From Planococcus citri (lineage: Eukaryota; Arthropoda; Insecta; Hemiptera; Pseudococcidae), in assembly GCF_950023065.1 (NCBI RefSeq), contig NC_088679.1, positions 2,790,001 through 2,854,000 on the forward strand: 64,000 nt of DNA, given 5' to 3'. The position numbers were made by a program, and so were the translations under genes. Shown here piece by piece: positions 46,840-58,145 of this stretch. The notes under the pieces were generated by a model. That model was not told where the DNA came from and made no database searches. It saw nothing but the letters and a program-made list of their open reading frames with translations. The stretch's first letter is position 1. Every line of letters begins with the position of its first letter.

Positions 46840-47825
46840 TAGGTTACTAGCCGGATTTTTCGACATCATCATCATGTTCCAAAAGTTCAAATTTTTTGAG
46901 ATTATTGAACTTTAAACTTTTTTTGAAAATTTTTCAAAATTCATTATCTAGAAAACGGCTGAACCAATTTTGATGAAACTTTGAAATAGGTATCACTAGA
47001 CCTCTATCATCCCTACAAACCAAAATTATCACCACGATCCAAAAGTTTGCAGCTTTTGAAATTAAATCGAAAATTCTAAAAGACGGTTTTATATATATAT
47101 CTATATGGAACTTGCTTACTATCCAAGACCCGGTACATTGTACTGACCATCAGAGGCCCACATCTTTGGCACTTGGAAAAATTTTAAAGAGTGCCTGGTA
47201 AATTTCTTCGCGCATGCGCCTTGATAGCGACTAATAAGCCGGGTCTAGAGCCGATGGCGCGATCTCCAACGGGTGATTAAGTTCTGATTGCACTAAAACA
47301 TACTAAAAACTCCAATGTACAACCCTCTTGTGTTGATTTAAAAAACAAAAAAAAAGTTATATGATTTTTTTTCAATCAAAAAAAAAATTGAAATTTTGAC
47401 TCCCAAAAAAAAGTGATCCTAATATGAGACCCATATGTTGTTTTTTTTTTTTTAATATAGGGAAAAAATGGAAATAGGATGGGAAAACATTGTATTTTGG
47501 TTAATAATCTTTTTTACAGGGTATACATATATGCCATTTTTATCAGTTTTGGTGCGCATTGAGCACATAAAGTGTAAATCTTCAGCTGCAACACAGTTCA
47601 CAGGCCCATTATTGAAATTTCATCCAATTTTAATATTTTGAAATGATTTTATTGTGTTTTGAAGTGTTTCATCAAAAAAGTTCAATGTAATTTGTACTAT
47701 GAGACTGGGTCTCATATTAGGCAACTCGTGGGATCTCATATTAGGAAATCAGTGTTTTTTTTTTTTTTGATTTCCTCTAAATCCATAAAATCATAAAATA
47801 AATCACCAAACATGCCAGAATCATA
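46840..47825. other. Sequence without recognisable genes; TCTCATATTAGG words
   Basis: The phrase 'gggtctcatattagg' or its complement occurs at about 47413, 47708 and 47734, and again in diverged form at about 49879 and 50153. These may be subterminal repeats of a larger element spanning 47.4-50.2 kb, but no ends could be placed. A short TA repeat lies near 47089-47105. Confidence 0.35.
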
Positions 47826-47830
47826 AAATA

Positions 47831-48582
47831 CAGTGGGTTCCGCTTAATGTGGGCGTGTTGGTCCAAGGCATGTTCAACTCTATTGAAAGCGAAACACTCT
47901 AATAACTGATTTGGAAAAAAACTGCAAAATTTCTAATGTAATTGAAGTTTTATCACTTTTTGATGTTTTTTAAAGGTGATTTCAATACTGTTTGTGTTTT
48001 TTAGTTGAACACCTTTTCTTATAATCTTTATCAGTGGCGTAGCCAGGATTTTCTCAAGGAGGGGGCAAAACCAGATTTTTAGGCATGAAAAATAGAAATG
48101 AGGGGTAATTTTCTGGAAACCTATCGTTATGTGTGGTGATTTCATGAAAATGAAAGCAAAATTACTGCTCGAGCGAAGTGAGAGCGAAAAATTTTTAGAA
48201 AAAATGGGTCCGAACAACAAAAAAACGTCCATTTTTGCATGTTTTTTTCGCTCGTAAGGGGGGGGGCATGGCCCCCTTCGCCCCCCCCCTTGGCTACACC
48301 ACTGATTTTTATAAATTTTTACAAAAATTTCATCATCTCTTGCTAATTTTCATCAATTTCAACATTTTTTCATCCAATTTATGTTAAATTTTGCTGAAAT
48401 TCATGATTTTTTCCAACTTTTGAAGATTAGTCCACTCTATTAACCGAATACAATGCTTATTTTCACTATTATAAGCCATAAAACTTGCATGTAAAAAGAT
48501 GCAAATGTTCCGTTCCAACTCATTTCAACTCTATTAAGCGAATTTCTCTATTAACCGATAACACATTAAGCGGAACTCACTG
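47831..48582. mobile_element. 752-bp pogo-like MITE (hosting a nested element)
   Basis: The ends are CAGTGGGTTCCGCTTAATGTG and CACATTAAGCGGAACTCACTG (inverted, one mismatch), flanked by TA (47829-47830 and 48583-48584). 'ctctattaagcgaa' and 'ctctattaaccga' words near the right end resemble internal repeats of the end. The TIR style fits Tc1/mariner/pogo elements. Without the nested 273-bp element it is about 470 bp. No coding frame. Confidence 0.85.
48032..48304. mobile_element. 273-bp hAT-like MITE nested in the pogo-like MITE
   Basis: The ends are CAGTGGCGTAGCCA and, inverted, CAGTGGTGTAGCCA, flanked by an imperfect 8-bp duplication, ATCTTTAT (48024-48031) and ATTTTTAT (48305-48312). A long G/C run lies near the right end. 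The 8-bp duplication indicates hAT. It inserted after the surrounding element. Confidence 0.85.
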
Positions 48583-49052
48583 TATAACATCTTGGCTGCA
48601 CATTTATGTAAAGATATTAAAATTACCTTGCCTAGTTCCAAAATAATGCGTCCCCAAATACACCTCTAAAAATATTTCACGAAGTAAATAAACTGTGATG
48701 CAAGCATCACAAAACTTTCCGAATGTTGGGAAGCACTTTGCACAAAAACCTAGCCATTCTTAACATCTGGAGCGCCTTTGCGTTCACTGCGCTAAGGATA
48801 ACAACTGGTTTCTGTGACGTCATTGACATACTATTGAATAGGGAACTCCATGAGTTTTCGCATCAAAATGCTTATAATTTTTTTTTCATTTTACATGCGA
48901 AGCTGAAAAGCTTATTATGACATCCTTCAATGGGACCTGTTATCAAGTGCAAGTTTCAACGTAATATCTCATTTAGGGTGTCTGCAATCGTGTTCACAAA
49001 CTTTTGTGCACATACAATGCACATACATACATACATACATATGCAAAGTGGT

Positions 49053-49553
49053 ATTACGCAGCCCATACTAGATAAACCTCAGACATTTTGCGGCCCATCT
49101 GGACTTTTTGCAGCCCAGTACCAGGCTGCAAAAAGTCTATTCTGTTTTCACTCGCTACAGACATTCAAAAACAAGCCAACCCAGTGTGCAGTTGAAGCAG
49201 AATACCACTAAAGACCTGCATTATCTGATTTTATGAACTTGGCTTTACATGTACGAGCTATTCGAGCTCCTCACCTCTCTGGAAGTGAATGAAAACATTT
49301 TCTTGATGGCGGAAAAAGTCTGGGGAATATCTAAAAAACATACACATGAGTGGGGAGCCCTCCTTAAAAATTGAAAATTGAATTACAAGCCTAAATATAA
49401 GTCTTTCTCCAACCTGATGGAGTATATACCTTCTTTTCATGGCCCAGCAGTGAGCTGCTTTGAGAACATATGGAAAAAATCAAGCATGCCTCTGCTAGTG
49501 CAAACCAAACGTCGGTCCGCAAAAAGTCAGTGAAATGTCATGGGCTGCGTAAT
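49053..49553. repeat. TIR-bounded segment, about 500 bp
   Basis: ATTACGCAGCCCAT at 49053-49066 is repeated inverted at 49540-49553, and 'ctttttgc' words with 'gcggcccat'/'gtccgcaaaaagtc' pair further inside. CATA microsatellites lie just outside (about 49017-49040 and 49571-49587). Target duplication is unclear. Probably a degraded TIR element. Confidence 0.5.
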
Positions 49554-49900
49554 GTATGGGGGCAATCTATACATACATACATACATATTACATACTTACA
49601 CGTGGAACATCACGCTCAAAGTAGTCTCAAAAGTCTTCTTAGACCTTGAAACGTGTAATTCCGTAAAAAAACTCGAAATCGAAAAACCGGCAGATTACAA
49701 TACTTCCCTTACATCACTGCGCACTGTTCGGAAAGTAAAAAAAAATGTTATCGGCACTGTAATGAAAACACTTCACAGAGACTCGCCAGTTGAAAGGTGC
49801 AGCCTAGTTATATTGACAAATACCTACAAGTACATGCAATCAGCGGTACAGTGCGCTAATAAACAGCTGAGATATTGGAGGGTCTCATATCAATACTCTA

Positions 49901-50129
49901 ATACACAGACGTGCTATGTCCAGTTTTTGAAATTTTATAGGACAGCTATTACAAGTTTTTCTCCTTGCTTTACTCCTGTATTAAGGGTAAAACGGAACAG
50001 ACTTTTACTTGGTGATGATAACAATATTGGACAAAGCACTTTTTTGCAGGTTGTAGTGCTTTTGATAACAAGTCCAACGATATCAAAAACTCATTTTTCA
50101 TAAAACGTGGACATAGCACGTCTGTGTAT
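49901..50129. mobile_element. 229-bp Tc1/mariner-like MITE
   Basis: Perfect TIRs ATACACAGACGTGCTATGTC (plus CA) with TA on both sides (49899-49900 and 50130-50131). The interior shows partial inverted similarity. It is non-coding. The 187-codon plus frame at 49540-50103 runs across three unrelated segments including this MITE and is not a gene. Confidence 0.88.
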
Positions 50130-50179
50130 TACAGTACCTATCGATATTAGGCAGGGTCTCATAATAGGGCAGTTTACCC

Positions 50180-52640
50180 CTATATACTGTAGGTAGGATA
50201 CCTACTTTGTTAGTCCCAGACAAAAATTTTACTATAGCATCCCTAAGGTGCGTACATCACAAAAATATAGTTTTTAATCGAAAAACGTTCCGAGACCCGT
50301 CTCAAAATGTAAAGAAAACTCACTCCCCGACCCACTGAAAGATAAAAAAGTTGGTAAAAGATAAACTTTTCCTGACCTTCTGGATCGGAAGGACGGTTAG
50401 ACATCCCGATGCTTTTTTCAACTTGACTTTATCCAGTTCAAAAATCATCGTTCTCCTATAGTCAGTATCCTCCTTGTATGAGAAAGTTTCCATTAAACTT
50501 TTCACTCGAAATCAATACGTTACACGGTTATATTTCCATTCATAAAGAACCCAGATTCCTCGCATATTACAGCTCTCTCGTAACATCTCATTTCATCAGA
50601 AAACAAATAACATTACCATCACGTGTCATCGCGCATACGCCATAAAATTACTCGAGCCATCTTCTCATCTGTATAAATTGATCGATTTACCTACGTATAA
50701 TTTCAAGTGATTAGGTACTTGTCAATGACTCGACACCTAGCTCTAGAGAAAATGAAAAAAAAAAAACACCACCTCGACATTACCCAACGCTAAAACGTCC
50801 GTACCACATAATAATTACAATATACGAAAAAGCATCGATCTATAGCTCACACCGTACATTATTTATAACACTGGGCGACCCGAGGGGATGTATAAATTTA
50901 TAAAAAATTTCGTCGATGCCAAAGAAGACGCGACCTGACATCTCACGAATTGCAGAGAATACGCGCGTACTTATACCGTGGCGATATAAGTCGATAAATA
51001 TTCATTTCGCACGTTTGACACCGTTTATTGAGATAGCAACGAGAGAGCGCGCGAATGAAGAAAACCGCAGAGAACGCCAAACACCGACCACGATAGAGTC
51101 GACGATTTATCAAACACCAAAACAGCAGTTTTGTGACACGGTCCAGAATTTCGCATCTAGTCAGTTTGCCATAATTTATGATGCACAAGCGAGGGCTTTC
51201 CTCCGCAAAGATACTAAATTACGACGAATGCCATTAAATTATACTCGTATACCCTGCACTACTGACAGAGTATAGTATAAAAGCGAAACTTGCACAATGA
51301 AATTTTCAACGTATACCTTTACCTATAGAGATAGACGTACTGTAGCGTTTTCCTGCATGTATCTATCGGTACATAGGCTGACCTTATGTGTATTTGTGTA
51401 CATATCGCGAGTACCTACTCGCATTTACCCATAAATAGGTATATAAAGGGGTACGTGGTACGTATATAAGCAGTTAAGCACGAAGCTGTGTGTTTTTAAG
51501 CGCGCGATCTTCTTTTCTCGTAATGAAAACCGGCAATTTACAGCAACTGGTTATACTAATTCGAAAGGTACTCATTAAATTTCCAATCGGATAACAATTA
51601 TCGGGTAATATATGGTATATATCGATATATCAAAGTCTGCACCTTTTAATAAATTAACCGATCGTGAGATCTAGTACAAAGCTTGCGCTCTTCTCCCGAT
51701 AGGTACCCGATACTTCGATACTCTTCGCAGCAAACAATATAGATATAGGTAGACCACACGGCAATTACTTCACACAATACCTGCGATGCGGACGATTGAG
51801 TTATCATACACTGGCCTGGCCTGGTACACGCTGATGTGACGTATAGCCCATCGCCTATCGCCTATCGTTTTGCTGCTTTTCTTTTCACTCGTATTATTAT
51901 AATAATTACCAAAATAAGCGGTTCCGGTTGTGATTAATAGAATTCTTTTTAAACCGTAGCTAATCGCCCCGTATATACTTAATATCTCTATCATATAGAA
52001 TTATACCCAAGTATATCGTACACACAACGCCAGCGCCAGCACCATCACCATCGCCCAGCATTCAATACACTTATGTATGTGTAATACACAGCCCCATTTA
52101 TAAGTACACTATTACAACGTATAAATAAAATACTATAACCAAAGAAACATTTTATTAAAAATTATAACCATCGGCTTTCAAAACATATACTCAACTCCTT
52201 TCTCACATTTCTATGGCGATAATCGTTTTAAACTCTCTTGCCCCTGCTCACCTCACCGCGAACCATGGCCCATGGTGCATGGCGATATGCGATATCTACA
52301 CAATGCTAATTAATAACACGTCCCATAGGTATACTTATGTGTAATTCAATCGAGCCACCTGAACCAGTTTAAATTATTTCCTATCCGGCAAAGGTGCAAA
52401 ACCTGGCGTTATTTTGTTGTTTTCATTGGCTATAAATGATTAATTCCAGGTTAGCGTTTTGATCTCTCTATTTAGAGCGTGTGGCTGCTCGACGCTTTAT
52501 ACTTATTCAGCTTCACGCTGCTACGAGCTCGAGCTAGTAGCATTCTATAGGCAATGCAATGCACCGTATACCTACGACCTGGCCGATAACTACCCAGCAG
52601 TAGTCTTCATTAATTATCTTCGTTCTGTACAAGAATTGGT
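50180..52640. other. Unique-looking island, CpG-richer, no gene recognised
   Basis: The stretch lacks the repeats seen elsewhere and has a balanced composition with many CG dinucleotides, especially 50900-52600. The 119-codon plus frame at 50916-51275 and the 61-codon minus frame at 50505-50320 have no recognisable domain. The latter has moderately protein-like codons (ELDKVKLKKASGCL) but no clear splice sites. Candidate for unique host sequence. Confidence 0.4.
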
Positions 52641-52650
52641 TGGTATCTCG

Positions 52651-52800
52651 CTATGAGTGAAGGAACAGTTCAAACAGTTCCGTGATGACTACTCCGAGGA
52701 AAAATTTACCAACTGTTTATAAAGTAGGTACAAACAACAGGGGTAGTTTAGACTTCGACCAAAAGTTTTCAGACAAAAACTTACCATTATTAATTATTTT
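52651..52800. repeat. Direct repeat, copy 1
   Basis: 'gaaggaacagttc', 'cagttccgtgatgac', 'ccaactgtttata' and 'ttttcagacaaaaacttacc' recur in the same order at 57976-58145. The copies flank the two fold-back elements. They lack LTR ends and target duplications, so this is treated as a dispersed or duplicated segment. Confidence 0.65.
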
Positions 52801-53692
52801 ACACCCTTGGAATATTACGTCTATAAATTGGGTCCATGCGGGTCATTCCTTAAAATTCGACCGAAAAAATGCGATTTTGAAAGTCATGTCTTTCGATTTC
52901 ACTCAATTTTTTTTACAATATCTACCCACCCAGTAGATAAGAAACCCGCAATCAGTTCGGTCCCAGCCCCCTCAGGGGCGGGTGAGGAGCTTCTATTATT
53001 TTCGCATTGTCTCGAGGTACTCAACTTCAGCAGCGCATTTCTCCAAAACTATGATACTTTGATCAAAACTGATTTCACAGTTCAAAAGGGTATCGAATTT
53101 TGAACTATTCAAGCGTTTTGAAATTTTCAAAATTTGAAAGTTGAGCTTTCAAATTGAAAGTTCAAATTTCAAAATGGCGCTGTAAGTGGGAGCTATCATT
53201 TAAAATTCTGAAAAAATTTCCATAGATGTATGTACCTTTTGATGCATTTTTGAAATATTCAAGTTTCGAGATGGGATCTCTTGATGGAGAGGAAGCACCC
53301 CCACCCCCAATTTGGGGCAAAACTTTTAAAAAAAATCTGGGGCATGTGACATATCGAATCGTATGTTTTTGGTAACGCTGAACACGAATATGACGCTAGA
53401 TTTTTGATTGGACCCCATCCACGGCGGCCCCCAGCACCTCCCCAAATAGGGTAAAAGTTCAAAATAGGGTTTTTATCAAATCAAATCGTTTATTTTTGCA
53501 ATGGGCAGCTATGCTGCATTTACAAAGTCAGCTTATAATTAAGTGAATGTACAGCATTTCAACTAATTACTCTAACATTTAAATTTAAATAAAATAAAAA
53601 AATTAAATAAAATAAAAATACTTAAATAAATATAAATGGGTACAGTACATATGTAAAAGGTAATGATACATGTTGGAGTAATTTACCATAAC

Positions 53693-54336
53693 TTACTCCA
53701 GTTGTACCATCTCATCAATGTTGTAGAACGCATATCCCTGCAACCATTTTTTGAGTTTATTTTTAAACAGTTTACTAGATGTCAGAGATTTAAATTCCTG
53801 GGGGATTTTATTATATATTTTGGATGCCATAAAATCAACATTATTCTGCATATTTTTTGTTCTTAAATTTTCACTTATTGCCAAATTTCGATGTCTTGTA
53901 TCATAGGTATGAGAAGGTGTCTTGAGTTCTATTGTTCTATTTTTTATCATAATACACATTTGCAAGGTTTGCAGGATTCTCTTGGATTTTTTCGAAACAT
54001 AATTCTAGCAAGTCTTTTTTGTGCTATCAATACTCGATGAAGCAGATTGTGATTTCCACCCCAAAGTGATATTCCATAGCTCATATTTGAATGAAAAAGG
54101 TCATAGTATGCAAGTTTTAGAGTATTTAGGTTTGTGATATCACGTAATTGCCATATTAAGTAAGTATAGGTGGAGAGTTTTTTGATTAAATGGTCCACTT
54201 GGCTATTCCATTTTAAGTCCGAGTCTATTATAATTCCCAAAAATTTTGTTGAGTCAGCTATCCTGTAATTTTCACTAATACATTGAGGTATTTTCCCAAA
54301 TGACAAAAAAGTTGTTTTACTTAAATTTAGTATCAT
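53693..54336 (-). pseudogene. LINE 3'-part coding remnant
   Basis: Two overlapping frames (54336-53947 and 53965-53693) together encode the thumb region and C-terminal tail. The first has NLSKTTFLSFGK, FLGIIID, WGGN and AQKRLARIMF; the second has DTRHRNLAISEN, IYNKIPQEFKSL and KLKKWLQGYAFY. A frameshift separates them near 53950. RT catalytic motifs are absent from this strand segment. Confidence 0.85.
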
Positions 54337-54359
54337 TTTGTTTGCTGAAAACCAAATGT

Positions 54360-54822
54360 AATGAAAACTAGTGTAGTAACACCTGTCTTTAAGAAGGGAG
54401 AGAGAGATAAACTGAATACTTAATTACAGACCAATATCCATTACACAAATTTTTTCCAAGGTATTTGAAAAACTATTCCATAAACGATTATCAGCCTTCT
54501 TTGAGAAACATAACTTAGGTACTTCACCCATCCCAATTCGGCTTTCGGAAAAATATGAACACCACTTCTGCAATCTATAAATTCATACACAAAGTATTAA
54601 ATGGTCTTCAACTAAAGAAAAGTCTAATGGCAGTTCTTAGTGATTTGTCTAAGGCTTTTGATCGGGTTGATCACAAAATCCTCTTGAGAAAACTGGAAAG
54701 ATATGATGTAAGAGGAAAGCTATTAGATTGGGTCAAAACCTACTTGTCTGACAGAATCCAAATTGTAAAAATCAACAGTAATGTATTTTCTGGGACAGAA
54801 TGTATTACACAGATCAGATAGT
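54360..54822 (+). pseudogene. LINE 5'-part RT remnant in inverted orientation
   Basis: Plus-strand frames encode the RT start: a TPVFKKGE-like segment and NYRPISITQIFSKVFEKLF after one stop (54360-54480), then 54555-54821 with SAIYKFIHKVLN, SDLSKAFDRVDHKILLRKLE and WVKTYLSDRIQIVKI. It stops before the GxPQG and FADD motifs. Confidence 0.85.
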
Positions 54823-55789
54823 ATGTTTTTGGTGACACTGAACACGAATATGACGTCAGATTTTTGTTCGGACGTGGACCCATCCACGGCCCCCAGCACC
54901 TCCCCAAGGGGGGGAACCTAAAAAAAAATGGTTTAAATCGATGTGACACATGAAATAGTATGTTTTCGATACCGCTGAACACGAATATAGCCGTAATTTT
55001 TCAAATTGACCTCACACATGGCTCCCAGAACCTCCACCAAGTGGTAAAAATCCAAAAAATTGGTTGAAGGCCGTAGATGGGGTCCAACCAAAAATCTGAA
55101 GTCATATTCGTGTTCAGCGTCACCAAAAACATACTACTTGATGTGTCGCATGAAGAACCCCTATTTTGTACATTTACCTCATTTGGGGAGGTGCTGGGGA
55201 CCGTGGATGTGGTCCAATCAAAAATCTAACGTCATATTCGCCTTCAGCGTTACCAAAAACATACGATTCGATATATCACATGCCCCAGATTTTTTTTTGA
55301 AAGTTTCGCCCCAAATTGGGGGTGTGGGTGCTTCCTCTCCATCAAGAGATCCCATCTCGAAACTTGAATATTTCAAAAAAGACTCAAAAGGTACATCTAT
55401 GGACATTTTTTCAGAATTTTAAATGATAGCTCCCACTTACAGCGCCATTTTGAAATTTGAACTTTCAATTTGAAAGCTCAACTTTCAAATTTTGAACACT
55501 TCAAAACGCTTAAAAAGTTCAAAATTCAATACCCTTTTGAACTGTGAAATCAGTTTTGATCAAAGTATCATAGTTTTGGAGGAATGCGCTGCTGAAGTTG
55601 AGTACCTCGAGAGTCGAGACAATGTGAAAATAATGGAAGCCCCCCACCCGTTCCCTGAGGGGGCTGGGAACAAACTGATTGCGGGTTTCTTATCTACTGG
55701 GTGGGTAGATATTGTAAAAAAAATTGAGTGAAATCGAAAGACATGACTCAAAAACGTTGGTCGAATTGACATGGAATGACCCGGGAGTA

Positions 55790-56180
55790 AATATGTATCA
55801 CTGATAGAAAAAAATCAGTAACGATTACTCAATTTTAACATAAAAGCTGGACAAGGGTCAGATTTCGTACCTATTGTAGTTTTATTTTGAAATGATTCCT
55901 TTAAATGGCAAGTATGCTTTACTCAAAATAACAATACCATTCGCCATTCATAAATAGTAACGGTCACTTTATTTTTCCGTAATCTTTGCCCAATGTTACA
56001 AGAACATGAATACGCAACCTTTTAGTAAAAAAACCGGTTTTTAGGACGTTTGTTACAGGACACATCTAGGAGTCAGCAATATAATTTTTCATCTTACATT
56101 AGCAATCGCAAAGGAAATAAGCCCTAACGTTTACATTACTTGAATTTTGAAAAAATCTTGCGCCGGGTGCAAGATCAACC
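55790..56180. other. Sequence without recognisable genes
   Basis: No coding frame, TIR or tandem structure recognised. Confidence 0.4.
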
Positions 56181-56184
56181 AATT

Positions 56185-56640
56185 TTTCCCTATCAGACTG
56201 ATTTTTACCAAAAATTACTAGTAATTTAACAAAATTAACAAGCAATTTGGAAACAATTATTACCCAGAATTACTGGTAATTTACCAAAAACTACTGGTAA
56301 TCTACCAAACACTATCGGTAATTTACCAAAAATTACCAGTAATTTACTTTTGGTAATTTTCCAAAAACTACATACCAGTAATTTACTTTTCAAAAATTAT
56401 CAAAAGTTACCAGTAATTTACCAAAAGTTATGTGTTTTTTTTACCAAAAATTACGAGGTAGGTATTACAAAAATTAATATCAATTTACCAAAAAAAAAAA
56501 TTATCTAAAGTTACCGGCAATTTACCAAAAATTCTACGTTTTTTTTTTTTGAAAAAAAATTACTTACCAGTTATTCACCAAAAATAACTACTGATTTGCG
56601 ATTTACGATTGTAATAGGTACTAGAAATTTTGAAACAATT
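56185..56640. repeat. Degenerate tandem repeat of 'ttaccaaaaattaccagtaat'
   Basis: Roughly twenty diverged units of about 20-24 bp alternate 'ttaccaaaaattac' and 'ggtaatttacc'-type words. 'ggtaattt' and 'aaattacc' are complementary, so the array is also rich in local hairpins. Confidence 0.8.
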
Positions 56641-56710
56641 TTGATTTATTGATAAAAAAATGAACAAAAAAGTCAACAAAAAAGTGTTGCCTCATGCCTC
56701 GCGAGGGGTA

Positions 56711-57899
56711 GTCCTAAGGAACATTTCGAGCCCTTGTCCTCAAAAAAAAGTAGCCCTACTCACAAAATGGCGGCCATTTTGATTGACAAGTCAGCCGAAA
56801 TTGCAGATTTTGCGTTCCAACATAGGACTTGCACGACATTTTTTAAACCGTGCAAAAGTAGATTGAAAGATCAGGTAAAAATTCATCACTGTCAAAATTT
56901 CAAGTACTAAAGTGCCTTTTTCGAGTTTTGGTGAATTTTTAAAAATCAAATTTAGGCCAAAAATGAGGGAAAAATCAAAATTTTTCCAAATTGACCGAGG
57001 GAGCTGAAATTTGGGATATACCCTATTTTCGACCTGCCAAATCGATTGGATACTGTTTCAGACCGTTTTGAGCAGTTCTGGAGCCTCCAGCAGATTTTTG
57101 AAACTTGAAATTCTCAAAAAATTCATCAACTGGAGATGGAAAGCCGAAATTTATTCTGCAAACTAATTTCAATACGCTAAGAAGTCGACTGCTGGTGGAT
57201 TTAAAGTCGTTTTGGAGCATCCAGCGACTTTTTGAAAGGTAGCATGGCGTTTTTTGGAAAATTGAAATTTCCAAAAAGTAGCATGGAAGCTTCAAAACCA
57301 TTTGAAACCACCATGCAGTCGACTTCGTATCGTATTGAAATTAGTTTGCGAAGTAAATTTCAGCTTTCTTGATGAAATTTTGGGAAATTTCAAGTTTCAA
57401 AAATCTACTGAAGGCTCCAGTAATTTTCAAAAAGTCATTGGAGGCTCCAAAACGACTTGAAATCCGCCTGCGGTTGACTTCGTAGGGTGTTGAAATTAGT
57501 TTGCAGAGTAAATTTCGGCTTTCCAACTCCATTTTATTGATGAAATTTTGGGGATTTCGAGTTTCAAAAATCTGCTGGAGGCTCCAGAACTGCTCAAAAC
57601 GATCTGAAAGAGTTTCCAATCGATTTGGCAGGTTGATTGTTCCCTCATTTTTGGCCTTTTGATTTTCAAAAATTCGCCAAAAATCGAAAAAGGCACTTTG
57701 GCACTTGAAATTTTAACAGGTGATAAATTTTTGCCTGATCTTTCGATCTACTTTTGTACGGTTTAAAAAATTTCGCGCAAGTCCTATGTTGGAACGCAAA
57801 ATCTGCAATTTCATCTGACCTGTCAATCAAAATGGCCGCTATTTTGTAAGTAGGGCCACTTTTTTCTGAGGACAAGGGCTAAAAATGTTCCTTGGGACT
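56711..57899. repeat. 1.19-kb fold-back palindrome, complete copy of a dispersed family
   Basis: The left arm begins 'gtcctaaggaacatttcga' and is inverted at 57888-57899 and inward, with pairing across about 500 bp on each side of a centre near 57280. Partial copies lie at 1908-2246, 5205-5430 and 8330-8935. Short frames inside (for example 57023-57301 and 57341-57619, minus) mirror each other and are not genes. No clear target duplication. Confidence 0.75.
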
Positions 57900-57975
57900 C
57901 TCCCTTTAAGAAAAAAGCTGTCCCGGAGGATCAATCGGGGGGGGGGGCAATAGATTCTTATGCGAGCTCCCCGAC

Positions 57976-58145
57976 TATGAAGGAACAGTTCAGTACAAGA
58001 ACAGGACTCAAACAGTTCCGTGATGACAACTCCGAGGAAACATTTACCAACTGTTTATACAGTAGGTACGAGTACAAACAACATGGGTCGTTTAGACTTC
58101 GACTAAAGTTTTCAGATAAAAACTTACCATTCTTAATTGACTTTT
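57976..58145. repeat. Direct repeat, copy 2
   Basis: Second copy of the segment at 52651-52800, with small insertions ('tacaagaacagga', 'cgag'). It begins immediately after the fold-back family's right flank. Confidence 0.65.

Larger units (their letters stand above)
53474..54822. mobile_element. LINE copy with inverted 5' segment (CR1/Jockey-like)
   Basis: The minus-strand part (54336-53474) carries the post-catalytic RT region (KFLGIIIDSDLKW, YGISLWGG), a tail ending FYNIDEMVQL after a frameshift, and a 3' UTR ending in an ATTTGATTTGAT tail. The plus-strand part (about 54360-54822) carries the earlier RT region (NYRPISI, SDLSKAFDRVDHKILLRKLE). The two are head to head with the catalytic FADD portion between them missing. 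A 5'-inverted, 3'-sense structure with loss at the junction is what twin priming during retrotransposition produces. Confidence 0.8.
52840..55782. mobile_element. Fold-back element with tandemly repeated arms (split by a LINE)
   Basis: The left arm (about 52840-53470) and right arm (about 55060-55782) are inverted copies over hundreds of bp. Both ends begin GGGTCATTCC. Towards the centre the arms consist of tandem units of about 120-130 bp built around 'gtatgtttttggtaacgctg', 'aacacgaatatgac' and 'ccccagcacctcccca': forward units at about 53360, 54825 and 54958, inverted units at about 55118 and 55255. A LINE copy (53474-54822) sits between two units. This architecture recalls FB-type elements of flies. 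No transposase frame and no clear target duplication were found. Confidence 0.8.

Noticed and set aside
49540..50103. 187-codon plus-strand open frame
   Set aside because: It crosses the end of one TIR segment, a microsatellite and a whole MITE, so it is a chance frame through unrelated pieces.
50916..51275. 119-codon plus-strand open frame
   Set aside because: No domain, no splice sites and no repeat or family support; probably chance in a less A/T-rich island.
52651..58145. Direct repeats as an LTR pair
   Set aside because: The copies lack TG...CA ends and target duplications, and the sequence between them is fold-back elements and a LINE rather than gag-pol.
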